A DNA stretch of 64,000 nt from CAWDLX01 sp963753485 (lineage in GTDB: Bacteria; Actinomycetota; Actinomycetes; Mycobacteriales; Micromonosporaceae), in the NCBI GenBank assembly GCA_963753485.1, contig CAVWCL010000002.1:104855-168854 (forward strand), read 5' to 3'. The notes under the pieces were generated by a model that was not told where the DNA came from, did no database searches, and was given only the letters and a program-made list of their open reading frames with translations. The translations under genes and the position numbers were made by a program. Shown piece by piece: positions 59,092 to 64,000 of this stretch (within the stretch, counting starts at the first letter, position 1; each line of letters opens with the position of its first letter).

Positions 59092-59907
59092 ATGGACGAC
59101 ACCATAGTTCGCGCCGCTGAGCAACTCATCCCGGTGGCCGCTAGCCGCTGGGACGGCGACGCCCTATTCATGCCACCCCGAGCGAGCACGCCACATCGTC
59201 GGCTGGTTGCGGCCCGGCGGCTGGCCGACGGCTCGGGCGTTGGCGGGCATGACTTCTTTACCCTTGGCCACACCAATCCCGACCTCCTCCGGTTGTGGGC
59301 AAGTCAGGAAGCCATCGTCACCGGCCCATTCTCGCAATTACTCCTCATACTGACATCTCAGCTTAAGAACGTACATATCCGTGCACAGTTCCTCGAGGTC
59401 GTGAGCGGCGAACATAATGGCGTGAAGAATGGCGTTGCCAACGGATCGCACCCCTGGTTGCTCTTTGAGCTGTGTCGTTCCGCGGGCCTGAACCTGAACA
59501 ACGTGCGGCCGTTGCCGGCTACGGTCCGTTTCCTCAGGCGGCTTGCGGCCGAGCTCGGCGACATTCATTGTGCACTGGGAGCATTTGGCGTCGGAAACGA
59601 AAGAATGCTGCTGACAGAATACGCAGCTGTCCAGCGTTGCTTCGAGGAGGCGCTGCCTGAAGTTGCCTCGGGTGGCTTTCTTCGCGCAAATATCGCCGAG
59701 GATACGGTGCACAGTCAGATTATCGAGCTGGTAGCGACCAACTTGGCCGACGATGACGGCCTGAACGCCTATATCGCGGGCGCAAGGAGGGGTATCCGAG
59801 CCAGGCTCGATTACTACGACGACCTGCTCGTTGCCTGGAAGGAGCAAGGCCTGCCCGACAGCTGGCTTGCGAAAGAACCCATCGCGGCGGGTGTCACGAG
59901 ACCGTGA
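59092..59907 (+). CDS. haem-oxygenase-like di-iron oxidase (iron-containing redox enzyme family)
   Basis: The 271-residue product fits the haem-oxygenase-like di-iron (HDO) family. FLEVVSGEHNG (Glu102, Glu107, His108), SHPWLLFELCRSAGL (residues 119-133), HCALGAFGVGNERMLLTEYA (Glu170) and NIAEDTVHSQI (Glu203, Asp204, His207) match the family's spaced metal ligands. Family members such as UndA, BesC and SznF use O2 to break or make bonds in small substrates. The substrate here is unknown. GC is lower than in the ribosomal block. The ATG has GTGGAAG 8-14 bases upstream. Confidence 0.72.
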   Translation: MDDTIVRAAEQLIPVAASRWDGDALFMPPRASTPHRRLVAARRLADGSGVGGHDFFTLGHTNPDLLRLWASQEAIVTGPFSQLLLILTSQLKNVHIRAQFLEVVSGEHNGVKNGVANGSHPWLLFELCRSAGLNLNNVRPLPATVRFLRRLAAELGDIHCALGAFGVGNERMLLTEYAAVQRCFEEALPEVASGGFLRANIAEDTVHSQIIELVATNLADDDGLNAYIAGARRGIRARLDYYDDLLVAWKEQGLPDSWLAKEPIAAGVTRP

Positions 59908-59997
59908 CTGGCCATCCGGGAACAACGATCATCAAACCAGCAGCACCCGGTGGTACACTGCGGCTGATCCTGTCGTCCGAGCGAGAGGGCGCAGCTG

Positions 59998-61005
59998 GTG
60001 GTGATATCTGAGAAGGTATTCGTTACTGGAAGTGGCCTCGATCCGGCCGCCCTTGAGCGACTGAGCAGTTCCGGCCTTGACGTGGTGCTTTGTCAGGAGG
60101 ACCTTTCGCTGCAAGGGCTTCGTGACCGGTTGACGGGGAGTCATTTCTACCTTTATGGAGGCGACGAACCGGCCAACGAATTCGAGTCCAGCGCCTTTGT
60201 CGATTTGAGGGCGGGCGGTCTGCGTCATATCGCCTTCGCTGGCAAGGGGGTGCGGGACTTTCTCGACGTCGACGCAGCCCGAGCGGCCGGAATCACGGTT
60301 TCGAATACCCCAGGTGCGGTGGAGCCCAGCGTCGCTGAATTCACACTGCAGATGATCGGCCTGGCATTGCGTGGCACCATCGCCCACGTCGGTGCCTGGT
60401 GGAACTCGATTAACCCAGGCGCATCTGCGACCGGCGACGGGCGGCCGATCCCATTGGGTCGCGACATGGCAGATTGCGAGTTCGGCATCGTGGGGCTCGG
60501 TGATATTGGCCGCTTGGTCGCGCTTCGGCTACGGCACATCTGTGATCGACCGATACGGTACTACTCTCGGACGAGAAAGACCGACCTGGAGGATCAGAAC
60601 GTCGTCGTGTACAACGATCTCGACCAGCTGCTTCGCACCTGCGATGTGGTTACGGTACATCTGGACAACAGACCCGAGACCCAACAGCTGATGGCGAATG
60701 CGCCGTGGGAGGAAGCCAAGCGCGGCGTGGTCCTGGTTAACTCGGCATCGCAGGCGCTATTCGACTCCGCCCGGCTGGCCACATTGCTTCGCAGTGGCGT
60801 GTTTGGTGCAGCGGTCTTTGACAAGATCTACCCGGCCAAGGAATTGACGGACTCAGGCCTTCTTGATTGTATACCGTCACAGCTTGTGGTTACGAGTCAT
60901 CTGGCCAACCGTACGGTCGGCGCGTGGCGTAGGATGACCGCTGCCGCGGTTGATTCAATCTTGGATGCGGCCAGCGAGCATGTCCCTATCCGGAATTCCG
61001 TGTAA
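59998..61005 (+). CDS. D-2-hydroxyacid dehydrogenase-like protein lacking catalytic residues
   Basis: The 335-residue product starts at GTG after GAGAGGG. The NAD-binding Rossmann motif GLGDIG is at residues 166-171. GKGVRDFLDVDAARAAGITV and SNTPGAVEPSVAEFTL are typical of the family. The active-site Arg normally found in N-x-x-R-G is Ser251 here (NSASQ at 248-252). The usual Glu in the D-V-F/Y-E-P region is replaced (VFDKIYPAKE). His301 remains (TSHLANRT). It may bind NAD and a ligand without normal catalysis, or use a different mechanism. It lies 90 bases after the di-iron oxidase gene. Confidence 0.8.
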   Translation: MVISEKVFVTGSGLDPAALERLSSSGLDVVLCQEDLSLQGLRDRLTGSHFYLYGGDEPANEFESSAFVDLRAGGLRHIAFAGKGVRDFLDVDAARAAGITVSNTPGAVEPSVAEFTLQMIGLALRGTIAHVGAWWNSINPGASATGDGRPIPLGRDMADCEFGIVGLGDIGRLVALRLRHICDRPIRYYSRTRKTDLEDQNVVVYNDLDQLLRTCDVVTVHLDNRPETQQLMANAPWEEAKRGVVLVNSASQALFDSARLATLLRSGVFGAAVFDKIYPAKELTDSGLLDCIPSQLVVTSHLANRTVGAWRRMTAAAVDSILDAASEHVPIRNSV

Positions 61006-61055
61006 GTCCTTTCATTGCTGCAGCTGGCGTCAGGCCACGGTCGAGACTGGATGAC

Positions 61056-61982
61056 TCAGTTGCCGGGCGGAGAAGCGACGGACGGCGACTCGTAGGGTTC
61101 GGACAGACTCCATAGTGATTCGAACATTGTCGAGTAGTGCCGGACATCCAAATGACGCTCCGATACGATCGACTGCATCCGGCTGTCGCTAATTGCGAGA
61201 GTGGCGAAACGTACGGTGTGATCATCGTAGATGTTCAGATCGGGAACCTCGGGGCCAACCTGGAGGTTGTCCAGGTTGAGGATCCGGCAGACAACACCCG
61301 CAGCCGTGTGGCGTGCGGCGACGCCATCGATTCGCTCCCGAAGGCTCTCGCCGGTAACGGCAAGTGTATGTGCTGATCGCGTCGAATACACGAAGAGCCG
61401 GAAGATGGTTATGTGTCGGGCGCGTATCTGGTTTGCCTGGTCGACGAGGTAATCAGCACCGCCGTTGGCTTCAAGATAGTCCAGATCGTCGGGAACGGCG
61501 ATGGCGCGCACGCGTTCCTTCGCCGTCGGGAGTAGCTGTCGAGCGATCAGGATCTCGCGGCGGAAGTCTCGGAACTCGAGGCGACGTTCAGCGAGGCTAC
61601 GCCAGTCGTTGGCGAGGAAGAGTGTTTCCACGATCTCGTCATAGAGGTCCGGATGGTGCGACGAGAGCTTGTGCGCGGTAAGCCGCCCGTACGCATCGAC
61701 CACGAGCTGGAAATATTCGAAAATGTTCCGATCGGTCAAGGCCTGCTCAAGACGCTCGAGGCGACCGGCCCGACCCCGATGTATGGCTCGTTCGATAAAG
61801 AGCTCAGTGGTCAATGTCGACAGCAGACCGATGATACTTGCCTGTGTTACTGACGCGGAGGTGGTCTCGTTCTGAAGGACTACGCTTAGGGCGAATGCAA
61901 CGAGACCAAACAGGATTGCGATCGCTTCCACGACATAGCTTTCGGCAAGGTACGGTGCGATCCAGCGACGGCGTTGCCTCAT
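61056..61982 (-). CDS. two-TM protein with cytoplasmic domain
   Basis: The 308-residue product has two membrane segments near residues 18-36 and 44-62 and a long, charged, mostly helical remainder (residues 70-308). A His/Asp-containing stretch (ARHTAAGVVCRILNLDNLQV) lies near 220. No family is recognised. It is on the opposite strand to its neighbours, facing the dehydrogenase-like gene with 50 bases between their ends. GC is lower than in the ribosomal block. Confidence 0.7.
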   Translation of the reverse strand: MRQRRRWIAPYLAESYVVEAIAILFGLVAFALSVVLQNETTSASVTQASIIGLLSTLTTELFIERAIHRGRAGRLERLEQALTDRNIFEYFQLVVDAYGRLTAHKLSSHHPDLYDEIVETLFLANDWRSLAERRLEFRDFRREILIARQLLPTAKERVRAIAVPDDLDYLEANGGADYLVDQANQIRARHITIFRLFVYSTRSAHTLAVTGESLRERIDGVAARHTAAGVVCRILNLDNLQVGPEVPDLNIYDDHTVRFATLAISDSRMQSIVSERHLDVRHYSTMFESLWSLSEPYESPSVASPPGN

Positions 61983-62544
61983 TTCGCCTGCTCCCGTGAG
62001 TCGGTCACAATCGGAGTGGTCTGTCCGGCCCGCTGGCGCGGATCGGGCGTATCCTTCGCTGATGGCGGGACCTGCTCGTCACGCAAGCCCTTTGTCACGC
62101 AAACCCCCGCTGGCAGATCAGGCCTCATTACCATCCCGCGAAGGCGATCGTCAAGCTACCACCAACCGACGTCGAAGTCGCCCGACCGACGGGCTGAGAG
62201 GCAGGGTGCCGCTCGGATGGCTCGGGGATTGGGGCCTGTGGTCCTTCGGCCGAGAATCGGCGGCCTGACCAGCCTTGCGATGCGCAGCCTCGCGTCGAGC
62301 GGGCGTTGCACGGTTTGCCGCATTGCGGCCGGGTGGCCGGCGTCCTATCGTTGGTCACGGTCCACTCCGACGCGGTGAAGTGTCAAGACGGCCACCACGG
62401 CAGGAGCCAATAATAGTCGTGTCCACTACTCAGGGTAGTCGTTGGCGATGGGCCTCCTTCGCTGATTGCCGTATAGATCCCAAGAGGTGCGTTTTGTCAG
62501 CGACGGTGGAAGCTAGAGGCGCTGCGACGACATGAGGGTGCGCA
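61983..62544. other. 562-base region without a recognisable gene
   Basis: This separates the minus-strand membrane gene from the FAD oxidase. No ORF here has convincing composition. CTGAGA at 62194-62199 recalls a thiamin riboswitch box, but the other conserved parts are missing in order on either strand. Promoters for both divergent neighbours must lie here; none is clear. Confidence 0.55.
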
Positions 62545-62754
62545 ATGGCGTATGACGGTGCTGAGTGCCGGTGTGATTTCGTAGCGTTTTTGGGGTCCGA
62601 GGCTCGGAGACGACACCCGATCGAGTTCGCTGGCGACGGCCGGCCGCAGCGTTTGTCGGGGGCCCCGATCTCCCGTTACGGCAGCGGCGACTGCCTTGCC
62701 TTGGTGAGTATGACCGGCACTGTCCGTCGCTCATGTTGGGGGCCGCGGGCATGA
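62545..62754 (+). CDS. 69-codon ORF coupled to the FAD oxidase
   Basis: The frame opens at ATG 62545 and ends in a TGA overlapping the next gene's ATG at 62751 (ATGA). The product (MAYDGAECRCDFVAFLGSEA to VRRSCWGPRA) has three Cys and no recognisable domain. The overlap is the main argument for reality; composition is neutral. It could be a leader peptide or small partner of the oxidase, or a chance ORF. Confidence 0.35.
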   Translation: MAYDGAECRCDFVAFLGSEARRRHPIEFAGDGRPQRLSGAPISRYGSGDCLALVSMTGTVRRSCWGPRA

Positions 62755-63905
62755 CGTCGCGACTGTTGGTGGTCGGGGGCGGGGTAATCGGGTGCTCAAT
62801 CGCCATCGCATCGCGCCATCTGTTCGACGAGACGGTGTTGTTCGACAACCGAGATGATCTTGGAAGGGCAGCCAGCGGAGCGGCGATCGGCGGTATCACA
62901 CCACAAAGTGATGACTACTGCCGGGGGCCGTTGCGACTTGTCGCCGAAAGTAGCCGCCTGATGTACCCGGCATGGTTGGCCGACCTCGAGACGCGGTCCG
63001 GGCTCACTATTCCTTACCTTGATTCAGGCTTGCTTCAGGTTGCGACTCAACAGGATGAGCTGGATCGCCTTCGGGGCCAGCTTGTTCCGGAATGGTTGGC
63101 ACAGGGATTTACCGTCAGGCACATTCTCCCTGACTATCTGAGGTATGCCGAACCACTACTGTCGGAACGGGTGCTGGGCGGTGTTTTGTTGCCCGATGAG
63201 GGCGCGCTTGAACCCAAGGCACTGATGGCGGCGCTCGTTCGTGTGGTTCGCGATGACGCGCGGATTGTGGTGCGAACGGGCACGGAGGTGATCGACGTAG
63301 CGGCCGAGACGGATGGCGCAGCCGTCCAGACTCCACAGGGCGTTGTTTCTGGAGATCGGTGTGTGGTGGCGGCCGGCGCTTGGAGTGACCGGCTGTTATC
63401 CGTGGGCGGCCGCGCCCTTTTCCCCGTTCGCGGGCAGGCAATGGAGTTCCATGTGCCAGGGGCCAATGGTTATCCGACCCGTCATCACATCTACAGTAAG
63501 ATTCACCGTGGGACTGAGGTGCACTCCGTGTATCTCGTTCCCAGGGTCGACGGTCGCCTCGTCGTCGGCGTGACTTATGAAGAAGGTCGATGGGATGAGG
63601 AGCCAGCGGTCGGCAGTGCGTCCAGGATCTTGGACGGCCTGCACGACCTGATCCCTCGAACGGCCAATTGGCGCCTGCTTCGTGAGTGGGCGGGGGTTCG
63701 TCCGGGCACGTCTGACGGCTGTCCGCTTATCGGGCCAGTCGATCCGACAGGTCGGATCGTGGCCGCGACCGGGCACTTCGGCGTCGGGATCACTCTGGCA
63801 CCGGCAACGGCCGCGCTAGTCACATCGATTCTCTCCGGACAGGCCCTGACGCCGGATCAGGAACTCGCGCTGCGGATCACCGATCCACGCCGCTTCGTCG
63901 GTTGA
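62751..63905 (+). CDS. FAD-dependent amine oxidoreductase, ThiO/DAO-like
   Basis: The start at 62751 gives 384 residues beginning MTSRLLVVGGGVIGCSIAIA, the FAD-binding GxGxxG. Other family parts are GRAASGAAIGGITPQ, a CVVAAGAWSDRLL strand, FPVRGQAMEFHVP, RVDGRLVVGVTYEEG and EWAGVRPGTSDGCPLIGPVD, ending with GHFGVGITLAPATAALV. The closest family is glycine oxidase ThiO/D-amino-acid oxidase, which oxidises amines to imines and makes H2O2. No thi genes are visible beside it, so the substrate may be different. A longer reading from 62733 is less likely. Confidence 0.85.
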   Translation: MTSRLLVVGGGVIGCSIAIASRHLFDETVLFDNRDDLGRAASGAAIGGITPQSDDYCRGPLRLVAESSRLMYPAWLADLETRSGLTIPYLDSGLLQVATQQDELDRLRGQLVPEWLAQGFTVRHILPDYLRYAEPLLSERVLGGVLLPDEGALEPKALMAALVRVVRDDARIVVRTGTEVIDVAAETDGAAVQTPQGVVSGDRCVVAAGAWSDRLLSVGGRALFPVRGQAMEFHVPGANGYPTRHHIYSKIHRGTEVHSVYLVPRVDGRLVVGVTYEEGRWDEEPAVGSASRILDGLHDLIPRTANWRLLREWAGVRPGTSDGCPLIGPVDPTGRIVAATGHFGVGITLAPATAALVTSILSGQALTPDQELALRITDPRRFVG

Positions 63906-63999
63906 GGCGGGTCGCCGGCAGATTCTCGAATTGACGCCGCATCAGCGCGAGCAGTTCCGTCGGGAGGTCGACAGCCAGTCGTTCAGGCCGAATAAACTC
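63877..63999 (-). CDS. 3' end of a convergent gene, cut by the window edge
   Basis: On the minus strand an open frame runs from the window edge to a TGA at 63877-63879, giving EFIRPERLAVDLPTELLALM and then RRQFENLPATRLNRRSGVDR. It overlaps the FAD oxidase 3' end by 29 bases. Too little is visible to name it, and it may be an unused frame. Confidence 0.3.
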   Translation of the reverse strand, partial: EFIRPERLAVDLPTELLALMRRQFENLPATRLNRRSGVDR

Positions 64000-64000
64000 T

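Noticed and set aside
62150..62260. Thiamin pyrophosphate riboswitch before the ThiO-like oxidase
   Set aside because: Only CTGAGA (62194-62199) and a nearby GGGTGCC are present; the other conserved helices do not occur in order on the same strand. A CCTGATCTGCCAGCG-like stretch on the minus strand is in the wrong place and orientation.

Overview
The window is about 70% GC chromosomal DNA from an actinobacterium, most likely a member of the Micromonosporaceae. This is inferred from gene order, GTG/TTG starts, Ala/Lys-rich and acidic tails on ribosomal proteins, and the flanking genes; the genus cannot be fixed from sequence alone.

Region 1 (1-46,250) is the conserved gene-expression core. 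It runs rplJ-rplL, rpoB-rpoC, two small membrane proteins, rpsL-rpsG-fusA-tuf, then the complete S10/spc/alpha set (rpsJ to rplO, secY, adk, map, infA, rpmJ, rpsM, rpsK, rpsD, rpoA, rplQ) and truA. Next come a proline-rich membrane protein, an RsmC-like methyltransferase with an ABC-F ATPase, a second membrane protein, a tandem GNAT protein, rplM-rpsI, glmM, an aminotransferase and glmS. Many genes are joined by ATGA/GTGA stop-start overlaps. Small oddities lie between them: a seven-unit 32-bp tandem array between rplE and rpsN, a 28-codon repeat micro-ORF coupling rplF to rplR, a duplicated fusA tail, a 25-bp hairpin sequence shared by the rpsL and rpsJ leaders, and an 18-bp promoter sequence shared by rpsL and rplM.

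Region 2 (about 46,297-55,380) is a three-layer nest of mobile elements placed just after glmS. The outer layer is a group II intron whose reverse transcriptase gene is split. Inside it sits a recombinase-in-trio (RIT) element with three overlapping tyrosine recombinase genes on the plus strand. Inside that element's third recombinase gene sits a second, sequence-divergent RIT element on the minus strand. Both RITs have inverted repeats of about 89 bp built from paired arms. Both also carry an extra palindromic core with the pattern TTATGT-N8-ACATAA at the ritA-proximal end, which suggests how the circular form is joined.

Region 3 (55,434-64,000) is accessory DNA. It holds a membrane protein, a pentapeptide-DinB fusion, a VapBC-type toxin-antitoxin pair, and a chimeric ORF in which the first 40 codons of acpS are fused to the end of a LysE-type exporter. 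After a non-coding stretch with low-GC patches comes a set of lower-GC genes: a haem-oxygenase-like di-iron oxidase, a 2-hydroxyacid dehydrogenase homologue lacking its catalytic Arg, a two-TM protein and a ThiO/DAO-type FAD oxidoreductase. This set may be an acquired metabolic island; no complete pathway is visible. No rRNA, tRNA or CRISPR array was seen.
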